Source: Carettochelys insculpta (taxonomy: Eukaryota > Chordata > Testudines > Carettochelyidae). Taken from it: DNA of 64,000 bases. A model generated the notes under the pieces. That model worked only from the letters and a program-made list of their open reading frames with translations. It was not told the DNA's origin and ran no database searches. Positions 45,839-58,014 of the stretch are shown piece after piece. Location: positions 101,317,001 through 101,381,000 of the forward strand of contig NC_134142.1 of NCBI RefSeq assembly GCF_033958435.1, in the 5' to 3' direction. A program made the translations under genes and the position numbers. Position 1 is the stretch's first letter. Each line of letters starts with the position of its first letter.

Positions 45839-46707
45839 TAAAAACCAAAGAGAAAGATAACTACTCATGCCCCACCGCCACAAAAAGAAAAAAAACCAAC
45901 ACCATTCACTTGCCTTCAAGTTAGGAGCCTAAACTTGATATACCTGTTGAAAATTAGAGCAACTGTTTTGCCATATGCCCTCAAACTGCAGTATTTACAA
46001 GTCTATAAATCATTACTCTTCAGAAACATGGTCTTTTTTTACAAAAATCTAGAATTAAAGCACTCAAGCAATTTAGACATTTCAGATTAATAGACCCCCT
46101 GCAAATTTGCAGATATCGCCTTATATCAGCAGATATCCACAGCTGTGGATATCCACAGATCACTTTTGCCGATCTGACAGTAGATACCAATTTTGTGTCC
46201 ATGCCAGCCCCTACATATTATAACATCTTAACTTTCATTTGCATGGGGAAAATGTCATTGGTTCAGTTATGCAATTGCTTTCTCTAATGTATACTGGCTT
46301 TGACGACATACAAGCACACAGTTTTAGGTTTAATATTCCCCTTATTGTTTAATCTTCTGAAGCTCTAACCATAAATATTACCTTGCATGCTCCAAGCAGC
46401 TTGTCAAGATGGGCAACTTTCTCGTGTCAAAAGTTTTCAATCCCTAAAGACCTTCCAGTTAATTCATTGAGTAATTTAATTATAATCAAAGTATAATTGC
46501 ATCTTGCCCCACTATCACATTTTGCAAAAAGGATTTAGCTAAAAATGTATGATCAATATTTCTAATAGAAGGTGAATAAAATCACAATGGGTGGGAGAAT
46601 AATTGGAGGCACTATGAAGCCACACAAGTGTAGTACCCAGAGGCACTGAGACCTCATCTGGGGTGAGTAAAGTCTCTGCTCTACAGCCAAGGCTGAGAGC
46701 CACCTGG
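45839..46707. other. Non-genic AT-rich DNA
   Basis: Nothing recognised. Confidence 0.4.
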
Positions 46708-46708
46708 C

Positions 46709-46782
46709 CTTTAGCTCATGTGGTAGAGTACAGGGCTTTAGACCCTATGCTCACAGGTTCTATCCCTGGTGCCAACAACCCA
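46709..46782 (+). ncRNA. tRNA-like sequence, probable tRNA-derived SINE head
   Basis: An A-box-like 'tagctcatgtggtagagta' and a B-box-like 'ggttctatccc' are correctly spaced. A cloverleaf can be drawn: acceptor TGGCCTT/GGTGCCA with one mismatch, D stem GCTC/GAGT, anticodon stem AGGG/CCCT around the loop CTTTAGA, and T stem CAGG/CCTG. The loop would give anticodon TTA, which is not a normal tRNA, and the variable loop is irregular. A retroposed or SINE-derived copy is therefore more likely than a working tRNA gene. Confidence 0.5.
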
Positions 46783-46784
46783 GG

Positions 46785-49386
46785 TCTGTTGGCATTACAC
46801 AGGCATGATCCTTCTTGGGGCACTACACTGTATATAATCCTGCCCAGGCCATGCTTCTTTACACTATGGGTTATCCTCTCTTGTGCATCCAAATTCATAT
46901 ACAACCTAGTGAAACCAAGACAGACAGGGGCACAGTCCAGACTTCATTACCCCTCAGGGCATACAAAGGAGCCACCCCTATACTATTTGGAGGTCAAAGC
47001 CTGCAAATGTCTGCATCCTTTGGAAGCATAAGCAAGGAGAAAGATCCTTTTCCCCCACTCTAATCACTGCACACCACACCACACCCAGCCTTCACATTGC
47101 CTTAAGTGACAATTACCTACACCTGCAGGAAGCATATTGTGGTGAATGCAGGTTGGAAGGCTGGTGCGGCAGCTCAGGCAGTGGTGCAGTGACTCAGGAG
47201 CTCAGGTGCCGCATGGCTGGCTCGGGGGCTGAGCGGTGGCTCCTTGGGCACCATGCTGCTATAGCCACACAGCCCCAAGCCCTGAGGCATGGTGCCGAAG
47301 GAGCAGCCCCAACATGCAGCCCATGAGCCAGCCACACAGCACCCTCCAGCCACCGCCACCACATGGCACCTGAGGAGTTGCCACATGAGCCTCCAGAGCC
47401 ACCACACCACCATCCGAGCCACCGCACTGGCTCTCGGGACTGCGCAGGTTGGGGCTGGGCAACTCCAGTGAGTCATGGGGGACAGAGTGCCTGGCTGTGG
47501 GTGCAGAGAGGGTAGGGTGCCTGGCTACAGTGGGGGAAGGAGTAGGGTGCCTGGTTGCAGGGGCAGGGAGGGCATGTGACAATCAGGTGTTTTCCTTTTG
47601 GACACCACTGACATACACAATGTGAAGTTGCCTCCTGCTGTCTTGTAGAAATTCTGCAGACTTCCCTAACTACAAAACAAGAAGAGGAACACACTTTGTA
47701 TTCTGAGTGGTTAACTTTCGCTATGGTAATAGACCTGTATAGCCTAGTCAGGTATTGCATAGCCATCTATGCTCTCTTATATCAGGAGACTATTGGCGGG
47801 CACAGAACTGGGTTTCTTCAACTGACCTGCGCAGTGAAATGGGACTCTTTTCCTGCATAAACTGTACTGGCACAATGCCAGCAGGCACCTCCTAGAACCA
47901 GATATTTTCTGGTTGATTGGAACACAAAATTCTAATCCACAATCCTTTTGGGAAGGGAAAGAAACAAAAAGGTCACCGCATAATTTTTTTTTCAGAGGCA
48001 GGGGCGAAACAACAAAAACAAACACCTCTTCAACATCCTTTTATGGAAATTGGTAAGAGTCCAATGTGCCATGTATAAAATGTTACAAAATATGCATACT
48101 GCCTGTTTCCCATTAAAATGCACAGAGGAACTACATGCATCAAGACTACAAAAAAGAGTGCAATGCCAGCAGGTTCAGATTGGTAATTCACAAAAAAACT
48201 GACAGATAAGAACATTTCTTCTGCTGCCACTTGGCATGCACACGGATCCAGGTCAGCAGGCCCTGATAAGGACTGCCTTTGTCAAGGGAATTATGGCTAT
48301 CTGCAAGACCTTTATTGAAAACTGCAGATACTGCACCACCTGTCAATAGAGTAATCATGATGGAGCCTGAAGAATACAACTAAGGCCAGCAGATAACTGA
48401 CTGGTTAGGATGTTCAGCATAATGCTAAAAGAACGATAAATTTATCATAGATGGTTCTGAGATGTACTGTCAACAGACATTCCACTTTTGGGGGCACCCC
48501 TGCAGCAAGAGTGAAATCTGTGTGGATAATCAATTGAAGATCACCACCTTCAATACATTTGTGCACAGATGTCAAGTGCAGTCAGACTAATTTGTCAGCC
48601 TGCATTAGAGACTTTGCACCCCACCCAGAGTGCACAAAGTTATATGTAATAAGCATTAGAGGTGATATCACGGAGAAGAGGGGTTCCTGATGAACAGTGC
48701 TATCTACTAGGCCATCCCTGCTATGTCCAAGACACAGCTCAAATACAACGTGAAACATGACATGCCACAGACAGTAAGAGCTAAAAGAACTGCAGTCAAC
48801 ATTTTTCTTATTAAAAATTTCAACAAAACTAGATACATCAAAGTTTAAAAAAAAAACGGAAAATAAGTCATTTCAGTGATCCATTCCTAACTGAAAGTGA
48901 CCAGAAATATTTCAGAATCCCAAATATTTCAGATTTAACACAACAAAACCTTGGGAGAAGGAGGGTAAAAATCCCCCATGAAATGTTTATCCTTTTCCTA
49001 CCCTCTCTAAATCAAGGCCTTGAGGGACTGGAGGGCTGTGCTATCGCAGCCTTAAGCAGCTAGGCTAAGAGCAACCTTAGGGAATTGGATGAAACTGCCT
49101 GTCAACTCAGTTTCAGCAGGGCTAGTACTGTGGTCAGGAGTGCAGCTGAGGCACTGGAAGAGATCAGGTGGCAAAGGCAGGCCAGATTACAGACTTCTTT
49201 TCCTTTACCATTGAACTGAGGATGTAGGGCTCTGTTAAACTCTAAAACCACCATGAGCAGAATCACCAACAAAAAGAGTGGCCTGGAAGGTGGTGGAAGA
49301 CGAGGACACACACAGACAGACACATACACACACACTTAAATATTTGTGGTTCCTGTGGTTCCTCTCCAAAAAGGACTTTGGCAGGT
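46785..49386. other. Non-genic DNA with a GC-rich patch
   Basis: 47160-47480 is GC-rich with repeated 'gagccaccgc/gccaccgc' text; its open frames on both strands look compositional. A CA-type microsatellite occupies about 49309-49336. Otherwise unrecognised. Confidence 0.4.
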
Positions 49387-52300
49387 CATAAGAACAGCCA
49401 TAGTGGGTCAGACCGAAGGTCCATCTAGCCCACTATCCTGTCTGCCAACAGTAGCCAATGTCAGGTGCCCCAGAGGAGGTGAACCGAAGGCAACGATGAA
49501 GCAATTTGTCTCCTGCCATCCATCTCCCGCCTTCGACAAAAGGCTAGGCACCACACCTTACCCCTTGCTAATAGCCATCTATGGACCTAACCTCCAAACA
49601 TTTATCAAGCTCTTTTTTAAACTCTGTTAGAGTCCTGGCCTTTACAGTGTCCTCTGGCAAGGAGTTCCACAGGTTGACTGTGCGCTATGTGAAGAAAAAC
49701 TTTCTTTTATTAGTTTTGAACCTGCTACTCATTAATCTCATTTGGTGTCCTCTAGTTCTTATATTATGGGAACAAGTAAATAACTTTTCTGTATTCACTT
49801 TCTCCACACCATTCATGATTTTATATACCTCTATCATATCACCCCTCAGTTTCCTCTTTTCTAGACTGAAAAGTCCCTGTCTCTCTAGCCTCTCCTCATA
49901 TGGGACCCATTCCAAACCCTTAATCATTTTAGTTGCCCTTTTCTGAACCTTTTCTAACACCAATATATCTTTTTTGAGGTGAGGAGACCACATCTGCACG
50001 CAGTACTCAAGATGTGGGCGCACCATAGTTTTATATAGGGGAAGTAAGATTTTCTTTGTCTTATTTTCTGTCCCTTTTTTAATTCTTCCTAACATCCTAT
50101 TTGCTTTACTGACTGCTGCTGCACACTGCATGGATGTTTTCAGAGAACTATCCACTATAATTCCAAGGTCCCTTTCTGGTCTGTTGTAGCTAAATTTGCC
50201 CCCATCATATTGTATGTATAATTGGGGTTATTTTTCCAAATGTGCTTTACCTTACACTTACCCACATCAAATTTCATTTGCCATTTTGCTGCCCAATCAC
50301 TCAGTTTGCTGAGATCTTTTTGAAGTTCTTCACAGTCTGCTTTGGTTTTAACTATTCTGAACAGTTTGGTGTCATCTGCAAACTTTGCCATCTCACAGTT
50401 TACCCCTTTCTCTAGGTCACTGATGAATAAGTTGAACAAGACTGGTCACAGGACTGGCCCTTGGGGAACGCCACTAGTTACCCCCTTCCGTTGTGAAAAT
50501 TTACCATTTATTCCTACCCTTTGTTTCCTGTCTTTTAACCAGTTTCCAATCCATGAAAGGATCTTTCCTCCTATCCCATGACCACCTAATTTACATAAGA
50601 GCCTTTGGTGAGGGACCATGTCAAAGGCTTTCTGGTAATCTAAGTATACTATTGTCTACTGGATCCCCGCTGTCCGCATGCTTGTCAACCCCTTCAAAGA
50701 ACGCTAATAGATTAGTAAGACACTACTTCCCTTTACAGACACCATGTTGACTTTTACTCAACAAATCATGTTCTTCTACGTGTTTGACAATTTTATTCTT
50801 TACTATTGTTTCTACTAATTTGCCCAGTACTGACGTTAGACTTACCAGTCTGTAATTGCTAGGGTCTCCTCTACAGCCCTTTTTAAAAATTGGTGTTATG
50901 TTAGCTGTCTTCCAATCATTGGGTACCGAAGCTGATTTAAAGGATAGGTTACAAACCACCGTTAATAGTTCTGCAATTTCACATTTGAGTTCTTTCAGAA
51001 CCCTTGGGTGAACACCATCTAGTCCCAGAGACTTGTGACTGTTTAGCCTACCAATTAGTTCCAAAACCTCCTCTAATGACACTTCAATCTGGGACACTTC
51101 CTCAGATTTGTCACCTATAAAGGACGGCTCAGATTTGGGAATCTCTCTAACATCCTCAGCCGTGAAGACTGAAGCAAAGAAATCATTTAGTTTTTCTGCA
51201 ATGGCATTATCTTCCTTGATTGCTCCTTTTATGTCTGTATCGTCCAAGGGCCCCACTGCTTTTTTAGCAGGCTTCCTGCTTCTAATGTACTTAAAAAACA
51301 TTTTACTATTGTTTTTTGAATTTATGGCTAACTGTTCCTCAGAATCTTTTTTGGCTTTTCTTCTTACATTTTTACATTTAATTTGGCAGTGTTTATGTTC
51401 CTTTCTATTTTTGTCACTAGGATTTGACTTCCACTTTTTAAAAGATGCCCTTTTATCTCTCACTGCCTCTCACTACATGGTTGTTAAGCCATGGTGGCTC
51501 TTTTTTAGGTCTCTTACTGTGTTTTTTAATTTGGGATACACATTTAAGTTGGGTCTCTAATATGGTGCCTTTCAAAAGTTTCCATGCAGCTTGCAGGGAT
51601 TGTACTCTAGTTACTCTACTTTTTAATTTCTGTTTAACTAACCTCCTCATTTTGGTGTAATTCCCCTTTTTGAAATTAAATACCAGGGTGTTGGACTGTT
51701 GTGGTGTTCTTCCCAACACAGGTATATTAAATGTTATTATGTTATGGTCACTGTTTCCAAGTGGTCCTGTAATAGTTACCCTTGGACCAGATCCTGTGTT
51801 CCACTCAGTACTAAATCAAGACTTGCCTCTCCCCTTGTGGGTTCCTGCTCCAAGAAGCAGTCATATAAGGCATCAAGAAGTTTTCTCTCTGAATCCCGTC
51901 CTGAGGTGATATGTACCCAGTCAATATGGGGATAATTGAAATCCCCTATTATTACTGAGTTTTTTTATTTTGATAGCCTCTCTAATCTCCCTTAGCATTT
52001 CAGCATCATTATCACTGTCCTGGTCAGGTGGTCGATAATATATCCCTAGTGCTATATTCCCATCAGAGGAAGGAACTGCTATCCATAGTGATTCTATGGA
52101 ACATTTTGATTAACTTAGGATTTTTATTTCATTTGGTTCTATATTATCTTTCACATACAGTACCACTCCGCCACCCACTCGACCCATTCTGTCCTTCCCA
52201 TATATTTTATTTCCCGGTATGATCATGTCCCACTGATTGTCCTTATTCCACCAGGTTTCTGTGATGCCTATTATGTCTATCTCCTCCTCTGATATGAGAT

Positions 52301-52400
52301 ACTCTGATTTACCCATCTTATTAGACAGACTGCCCTGATGGTATAATTTAAAGTTTTGAATCATTCCTACCTGGAGTGTTTTAAGGAATTAGAGTAGCCA
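49387..52400 (-). mobile_element. CR1 LINE, 5' truncated, about 3 kb
   Basis: The 3' end is at left (cataagaacagccatagtgg). The element runs rightwards on minus through the ORF2 C-terminus, reverse transcriptase and most of the endonuclease, ending near 52400 with ORF1 missing, as is usual for CR1 copies truncated during target-primed reverse transcription. It is the youngest-looking and longest LINE in the window, although ORF2 is broken in several places. The right boundary is approximate; no target duplication could be read. Confidence 0.9.
49685..52364 (-). pseudogene. CR1 ORF2 (endonuclease-reverse transcriptase), inactivated
   Basis: Makes the enzyme that nicks target DNA and copies the LINE RNA. 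In order on minus: APE-type endonuclease with IIGITETWWN (catalytic Glu at 52259-52257) and GDFNYPHIDW (51946-51917); linker; reverse-transcriptase block with NITPIFKKGCRGDPSNYR and VSLTSVLGKLVETI (about 50905-50810); the catalytic FADD motif (50382-50371); and a C-terminal region with RRATKMIKGLEWVPYEERL and LFSLEKRKLRGDMIE. The frame is split into at least five pieces (52364-52110, 51719-51453, 51463-50723, 50439-50155, 50155-49685), so no functional protein is made. Confidence 0.9.
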
Positions 52401-52871
52401 AACCAAGGTAACATTTCATAAAGAAAACTTTTCTATTTGCCAAATCTTCTGGAGTATATTAAGATTACCTCTATTACTACCATCAAAAACTGTGCTGACA
52501 TAACTCAAAATGGAGAATGGAATTTATTTAACTCAGGTCATTTAATAATAGATGAGGTTAAAAAAAAACACCACACAATTTTGTGGTCTTTTTATTTTTA
52601 CTGCATGTAAGACAAACAAAAGGCGTAACAGCTTAATGCAACTCAGAATACCCACATATTGAATCACGTAACAAAAGTATAAGGAAAGCTATTACATTCC
52701 AAGGTACATAGTCCTGCCCTTACACTCAAACTCTCATGTCTGCCAGTTTGCTCAGAAGAATAGACTCACATTTTAGGTCTCCAGTCAGTGTGCTGAAGGG
52801 AATTACCAGTAAAATAAGTTTAGTGTTTCCATACAAAAATTATTCAAACTGTATGTCTCCTTTATTGTATA
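52401..52871. other. Non-genic AT-rich DNA
   Basis: Nothing recognised. Confidence 0.4.
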
Positions 52872-53105
52872 CAGTGTTGTAGCCATATTGGTCCCAGGAT
52901 ATGAGAAAGCAGTGCTTATTTTGTGCCAGTACTGAGGCCCCTTGGCAGTCCATGTCATGGGATTGGCTGGGGGTGGGGAGACAGCTGAGTACCAGCTCCT
53001 CTTTTTTAAAAACAAAAAAGGCACAGTGAGAAAGACAAGGTGGATCAGGCAATATGTTATATTGGACACACTTCTGTTGGTGGACGAGCTCTCTCACCTT
53101 CCCTC
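52872..53105 (-). mobile_element. Fragment of a dispersed repeat, split by a hAT-like element
   Basis: 'acagtgttgtagccatattggtcccaggatatgagaaag' and, after the insertion, 'acaaggtggatcaggcaatatgttatattggacacacttctgttggtgg' form one continuous unit recalled as a common turtle repeat with the 3' end 'gaccaatatggctacaacactg' on minus. Its class is uncertain; the 3' end style is like that of the fold-back family. Confidence 0.55.
52910..53026. mobile_element. 117-bp hAT-like mini-element with perfect 8-bp duplication
   Basis: Flanked by tgagaaag at 52902-52909 and 53027-53034. Left end CAGTGCTTATTTTGTGCC; right end reverse-complemented CTGTGCCTTTTTTG. Removing it restores the surrounding repeat. 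No coding capacity. Confidence 0.82.
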
Positions 53106-54699
53106 TCTCCCCCACATTTCTTTAATTGTAAGGTGTGAAGAGGGAGATGATATTTTGCCATCCTTTTGATCACTTGTACAGATCAAGTACAATGGTGAAT
53201 ATCTGCACTACATGCAATGCTATAAATCAGTCTGATAAAAACCTTTAATAATAAACATTACGCACTACTTTCTAAATGCTTTTACCAAGTGGAAACACAC
53301 AAATATGGAATCACCAAGAGGACACAGAGAAGAAACATGAGGTCTCCTTTCTTTTCCTGGTGCTTTCTCCAGTCTAGCTGCAAACATTCCAAGTGTCTTT
53401 CTCAGCTCCTCCAGTGGAAGATAACAGTAAATTAGACTTCAGTGTCTACTAAATTGTTCTGTCTGTATGGTCTTATAAATTAAATTGAAAACTGAATATT
53501 TATTTCATTCCATTGTTTTTAGAACCTCAATCCTCCTCCAACTGGTCTCTTTTCTTTATCTTACATCTTTCAAATATTTTAAAGTAGAGCTGTGGGAACA
53601 ATTGACTGAAGTTCACCAGCAGTTCCAAAACAAAGCTTGGAAATTAGTTTCAGGTTGACCAAAATAATTGTTTTTAATTTCGGAAGGCAAAGAAAAAATT
53701 AGTTTCATGGTTGGAGTCCCATATTTTGCTTATTCTGAAACTAAACATTTCCTTTAAATTCTTCAATAAGAACCAAAACAAAATTAAAAATGGAAACATT
53801 GTTGGGAAAGTGATGAAACAATACAGTATCCCTGATATTTTGCAGAATAAAATAGCATAACCAAAAAAAATTGTGAAACAGTTTAGTGTCATTTCATCTG
53901 CATTTTTTGCTCAAAAAAATCTTGGTCAAAAATGTTCCACCAATGCTGCTACAATATCCCCTTCCTACTCCTTAGTCATCATTTAGCCAATCACATATGC
54001 AGTATTACTGAGCACATTTCCAAGGAAAAAACACAGTTTATACAAGGGAGATTTGTCTAAGGAAACCTGGATCAAAATTTGGAAATCAAAGAAAAATATG
54101 CAGAGGCTTTTATTTATCTAGTAGATAGGGTTTTAAGTTAAATGGTATGTTGCTTGTTCTTCCGTTAAGCACAAGCTTTTGCTCTTATGTTGAAAAATTC
54201 TGAATGAATTGATGGACTGATAGAACTGACTGGAGGCTGAAAATTAAAACATATCTTGGACCTCAGGATTCCTGTAAAGAGCACCAAATGCTAGTTGCAT
54301 CCCACACTGCACTGGGGTGAGACACAGACGTTACATCCACAAACATTTATGAAGCACATCTGGCCAAGTGGAGCCCAAGAAGAAATTAAATGAAGAGGTA
54401 AAAGGATTAAATCTACTTCTCTCTCAGGGTGAACCCACAGTATTCACAAGGAAAATGAGGGAAGGGGCTTGTTTAATTTTTGGCCTTGGGTTGGACATGC
54501 TGTTCACTTAATATGTAAACAGGATTTTTAAGTTTGGGTAGACAGTTTCTGGGGCAAAACTATAAGCTTCAACCCAAACTCCAGTCCAAACAGTTATCAT
54601 GGTATCAAACAGTTGCCAGACATTAGGAGAGCTACTAGCCTTTCTTACAGAAGAAAAAGCAGATTTAACAATCCCTAGGTAACACCACGTTAAACACAG
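53106..54699. other. Non-genic AT-rich DNA
   Basis: No gene or element with readable ends. Confidence 0.45.
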
Positions 54700-54953
54700 T
54701 GCCTACATCTATACTAGAGAGTTTTGTCGAGAAAACTGGAGTTTTGTTGACAAAACTCATGGAGCATGTACACACAAAATGAGTTTGTTGATAGAAACTG
54801 TGGACAAATATAAGCCACACAGATGCTCCAGGGGGCCCTTTTGTTGATGGAGCAGATCAAAAAATGTGTAGATGCGATCTGTAGACAGAAGTTGTGTAGG
54901 AACTCTTCTGACAGTAACTTCCGAAAATAGATGCTTCTAGTGTAGAGGTAGCC
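54700..54953. mobile_element. Harbinger-type MITE, TGTCAACA subgroup
   Basis: Left end (T)GCCTACATCTATACTAGAG; right end reverse-complemented GGCTACCTCTACACTAGAAG. Internal 'gttttgtcgagaaaac', 'ttgttgacaaaac' and 'gatctgtagacagaag' motifs. Closely related in layout to 16501-16754. A clear 3-bp duplication was not found. Confidence 0.75.
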
Positions 54954-55012
54954 TCTGGTTCCACTTTACACAGAAAAATCCTTGCTCTACTGAAGACAAT
55001 AATGAAAGTATA

Positions 55013-55276
55013 GGCCACCTTTAAACTAATGAGTTTTGTAGGCAAAACCAGGGTTTTGTCAACAAAACTTGCCAAGCATCTGCACACAAAATATATTTTG
55101 TCAATGGAAACTGTCCACAAAAAAAACTGTGTAGACACTCCGGGGAGAGGAGGGGACCTTTTGTCAAAAGAGCGGTTCAAAAGATCCATCTGGTTTTATG
55201 TGTAAATGTGATCTGTCAACAGAAGTTTTCAGACAGTAACTTCTGTAGACAGATCACTGCAGTGTAACCATAGCCC
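55013..55276. mobile_element. Harbinger-type MITE, TGTCAACA subgroup, second copy
   Basis: Starts GGCCACCTTTAAACTAATGAG and ends 'cagtgtaaccatagccc', flanked by ata (55010-55012 and 55277-55279). Internally 'gggttttgtcaacaaaac' and 'gatctgtcaacagaag'. Same family and orientation as the copy ending 60 bp upstream, but with different internal mutations. Confidence 0.75.
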
Positions 55277-56040
55277 ATAATGTCTGAATGGGACCTGGAA
55301 ACATTATGGTAACAGTAAAAAACTTAGAGTTTGTTATTGATTTAGTTAACATAATGTCTCTGGGTCATGCTCCAACACCATGCGTGAAATCCTAGCTGCA
55401 ATAAAGTCTATGGGAGTTTTGCCACTGTTTCAATGGAGCCAGGCTTGTGCTCAATCTTATTATTCAGTGACAAGAAGCCCTGACAGCCAAAGTGCAAGCA
55501 GTTAACCACAGGCACACCCCAGTTCTTCTACCAGGTTTGTCAACCATATACCAGCTAGAGACTCCAGGCTAGCTCAGCTATTGAAGGCTGACACAGTCTG
55601 TTGCCTTCCATCTTCATTTTCTACATTAAGGGTTTTGCAGAAAAATATTCTTTTTTATTCAAAGAAACTACTCTCTCCCGCTATCCGATATCCCAAACTA
55701 AAGTAAAAGATGGCTAACATTTTTGTGTGCTTAGCCGCTCTGCTGCTATTTCAACTACTAGATAGAAAGACAAAGAGGTTTCCAGCCCCAGTTTCAGTAA
55801 GTGATGGCCCACCTAATTGACTGTTGTTACAGGTTACTATTAAGAGTCACTCACCACACAAAAAGGGCATTATCCACTTATGTAGTGAACGTTCTTGAAC
55901 CATGAAACAGACTGATGTGCTACTTTACACAAAGAGAAACATCACATTAGCAATGTAAAAATATCAAGACTTCTGAAAAGATAAAAGCAATGGTTTCTGA
56001 ATAGTAAAATCTTAAAAAAATTAAAAGGAAAAACAGTCTT
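55277..56040. other. Non-genic DNA with a quasi-palindromic repeat
   Basis: At 55386-55445 'cctagctgcaataaagtctatgg...gccactgtttcaatggagccagg' is a quasi-palindrome of a type scattered through amniote genomes. The remainder is unrecognised. Confidence 0.4.
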
Positions 56041-56763
56041 CTATTTGATAAATGCAAAGTAATGAACATTTAAGAACATAATCCCAAATATACATACAAA
56101 ATGAAGGGGTCCATACGGAATGTTACAATGTTACAAATAGTCCTCTGAAAACATCTACTCAATATCCAGCACCAGTCAAAAAAGCCAACAAAATGTCAAG
56201 AAACCATTAGGAAAGGGAGAGCCAGTAAGTTTCAAGATATTATAATATCATCACATAAATCCATGGTATGCCCAAATATTGAACAGTACATGTAGTCCTC
56301 GTCACACAATTTCAAAAGATATTAAAATTGGAAAGCTATAGAAAATGGCAACAAAAATTATGAAAGGGTGCGGAATGGCTTCCACAGAAGGAGAGATTAA
56401 AAAAGACAAACTGTTCATCTACGAAGAGATGGTTAAGGGGGGGTAAGACCAAGGTCTAGAATATCAAGAATGCTGTCGAGATTTACCTCTTCACATAACA
56501 CACGAAGCAGGGGTCACCCCATGAAAATAATGACAGTAAAAAAACATAAGCAAGTGAATCTGTGCTACTTACTGTCCAAGATGGGGGGAGGTTGTGAAGG
56601 CTGAAATATAACCTGATTCAATAAATGATTAGATAAATTCATGGAGGAGAGGTCCATCACTGGCTATTAGCCAAGATGGACAGCAGGACAATCCTATGCT
56701 CTGGAGGTCTGTAAACTTCTGACTGCCAGAAGCTAGGACTGGACAACAGACAATAATTCACTA
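56041..56763 (+). mobile_element. CR1-type LINE 3' end, plus strand
   Basis: 'gcaacaaaaattatgaaagg...ggcttccacagaaggagagattaaaaa', 'acgaagcaggggtcaccccatgaaa', 'ttagataaattcatggaggagaggtccatcactggctattag' and 'ctgccagaagctaggactggac' appear in the order of a CR1 ORF2 C-terminus and 3' region. Heavily mutated; no open frame. The only CR1 here on the plus strand. It ends where the MITE at 56764 begins. Confidence 0.8.
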
Positions 56764-57150
56764 GGGCTATGTCTACACTAGCCCCCACCTTTCGAAAGGG
56801 GGATGCTAATGAGACATTTCAGGAGATGCTAATGAGGTGCTGCATTAGCATAATGGCAGCTGTGGCACTTCGAAAGTGCCGCTTTTGATTGCGTGAGGCT
56901 CGTCTACATGGGGTCCTTTTCGAAAGGACCTCACACACTTCAAAATCCCTTTATTCCTATTTGGTTATGGAATAAGGGGACTTCAAAGTGTGCAGGGTCC
57001 TTTCAAAAAGGACCCCTTGTAGACAAGCCATGCATGATCGAAAGCAGCACTATCAAAGTGTCGTGGCCACCATTATGCTAATGAGGTGCTGCATAGTCAC
57101 TGGAGCGCCTCATTCGCATATCCTAAAGTGTCTCATTAACAGCCCTCTTT
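56764..57150. mobile_element. Harbinger-type MITE, TCGAAA subgroup, right end lost
   Basis: The left end GGGCTATGTCTACACTAGCCC is intact. The interior is a long palindrome: 'cacctttcgaaaggggg', 'gctaatgaggtgctgcattagcataatggcagc', 'ccttttcgaaaggacc', a central 'ccctttattcc...ggaataaggg', then inverted arms. The right arm decays at 'ctcattaacagccctctttc' and no GTGTAGACA end follows, so the right terminus is missing. Confidence 0.8.
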
Positions 57151-57377
57151 CTGTTCTGGGTCATTCCCCCTGAAGCACCTAGCAGCGCTGTCAGAAGACA
57201 GAATACTGATATGTACATTGGTTTTTCCCAGTGTGGTCATTCTTCTGTTCATATGTCTGCTATGTGTAAATGCCACTACTAATCTACTGAAAAAAAAAAT
57301 TAGTGACAGTTCTCGGATATACTGGGCACCTTCAATATCCATTGTTACTATTGCTTTTATTATAGTACTGTCTAGAG

Positions 57378-57898
57378 CAGTGTTTCTCAAATAGAGGTAC
57401 ATGTACTGTTGGGTTTACACCAAGATCTTCCATGGGTTACATCAAATCAGCTAGATATTTGCCGTTTTACAACAGGCTACACAAAAAACACTAGTAAAGT
57501 CAGTAGCATTTAAAAGTTCATTCAGACAATGACTTGTTTCTACTGCTTCATATGCCTTATGCTGAAATGTTAAGTACAACATTTCTATGCCAACTCATTT
57601 ATTTGACAATTACATGGCAGAAAATCCTAAGTTTTCAGTAATACTCTTCTGTGATATTTTTGTTTGTTTCTGTCAGTAAGTAGTTTTCAAGTGAGGGGTA
57701 ACTTGGTGGTATGCAAAACAAATCTGGTTCCTGAAAAGGGCACAGTAATCTGGAAAGGTTGAATGGCATTTGTTTCAAGTCCTCAGTTTACCTAAGGGCC
57801 ATGATTTTCAACTAGTGGTATGTGTACTCTAAGGGGTATGTGAGAGAAGTCTTGTAATTTTTTAAAGGGTACTTCTTAAAAAAAGTTGAGAAACAGTG
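57378..57898. mobile_element. hAT element with perfect 8-bp duplication
   Basis: Flanked by gtctagag at 57370-57377 and 57899-57906. The left end CAGTGTTTCTCAA and the right end reverse-complemented CACTGTTTCTCAACTTTTTT form clear inverted repeats. The 521-bp interior has 'gggttacatcaaatcagctagatatttgcc' and 'tacaacaggctacac', text I associate with a hAT family common in turtles and crocodilians. It encodes nothing. Confidence 0.9.
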
Positions 57899-58014
57899 GT
57901 CTAGAGGCCTCAGCTGAGATGGGACTGCATTGTATCAAGCACTGCAAAGAGACAGGACCCTATTGCAAAGATCTTACTATCAAAAGAGACAAGACAGAGA
58001 AAGAGTGAGAGAAA

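Noticed and set aside
51108..51560. Plus-strand frame of 150 codons with hydrophobic stretches
   Set aside because: Antisense to CR1 ORF2; hydrophobicity comes from the reverse complement of lysine- and glutamate-rich coding sequence.
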